This document shows, piece after piece, positions 63,896-64,000 of a stretch of 64,000 nt of DNA. Source of the DNA: Rhea pennata (lineage: Eukaryota > Chordata > Aves > Rheiformes > Rheidae); NCBI RefSeq assembly GCF_028389875.1, contig NC_084667.1, forward strand, positions 64,706,570 through 64,770,569. Direction: 5' to 3'. The position numbers were made by a program, and so were the translations under genes. The notes beneath the pieces are model-generated. The model was not told the DNA's origin. It saw nothing but the letters and a program-made list of their open reading frames with translations, and ran no database searches. How positions within the stretch are numbered: position 1 is the stretch's first letter; each line of letters starts with the position of its first letter.

Positions 63896-64000
63896 CTAAT
63901 GTAAAAGGGAACAAATAAAATCCTTTAACTGATGTTGCACATACAAGCATTCAAAGGTCTGTTAGAAATTGAGTCTGTCTTCCTATGCAGTTACATTGCT

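Overview
This window is nuclear DNA from an amniote, most likely a bird. Introns are AT-rich with GT-AG splice sites, two promoters sit in strong CpG islands, and a truncated chicken-repeat-1 (CR1) LINE tail lies at about 50.07-50.61 kb. Three protein genes were identified by joining exons by eye and comparing the translations with remembered human proteins. All three are on the minus strand. From right to left they are ACTR10 (3' end only), PSMA3 (complete) and ARID4A (5' UTR and codons 1-302 only). As I recall it, human 14q23.1 has the same order and orientation.

Layout, left to right. 1-7,559 is ARID4A intronic DNA whose next exon lies off the left edge. 7,560-33,023 holds ARID4A exons 11 back to 1, including a 12.4-kb intron 5. 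About 32.06-34.33 kb is the ARID4A CpG island, and upstream of exon 1 it carries nine same-orientation CCAAT boxes in about 290 bp. 34-47 kb has no recognisable protein gene. Its + strand leans T- and G-rich, opposite to the flanking minus-strand genes, which suggests a divergent noncoding transcript in the position of human PSMA3-AS1. 47.0-59.0 kb is PSMA3, 11 exons and 255 codons with no disruption. 59.05-59.33 kb holds the PSMA3 upstream promoter and a divergent, intact tRNA-Lys(CTT) gene with A box, B box and a pol III T-run. 59.33-61.47 kb is intergenic. 61.47-64.0 kb is the 3' end of ACTR10.

The three proteins have separate jobs: a chromatin-bound corepressor scaffold (ARID4A), an alpha ring subunit of the 20S proteasome (PSMA3) and a dynactin pointed-end actin-related protein (ACTR10). 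They are linked by old synteny, not as a pathway. I found no new multi-gene system. The observations most worth checking are the phased CCAAT array, a 79-nt hairpin with a perfect 16-bp stem in ARID4A intron 10, the strand-asymmetry evidence for a + strand transcript between ARID4A and PSMA3, and an NRF-type antioxidant response element in PSMA3 intron 1.
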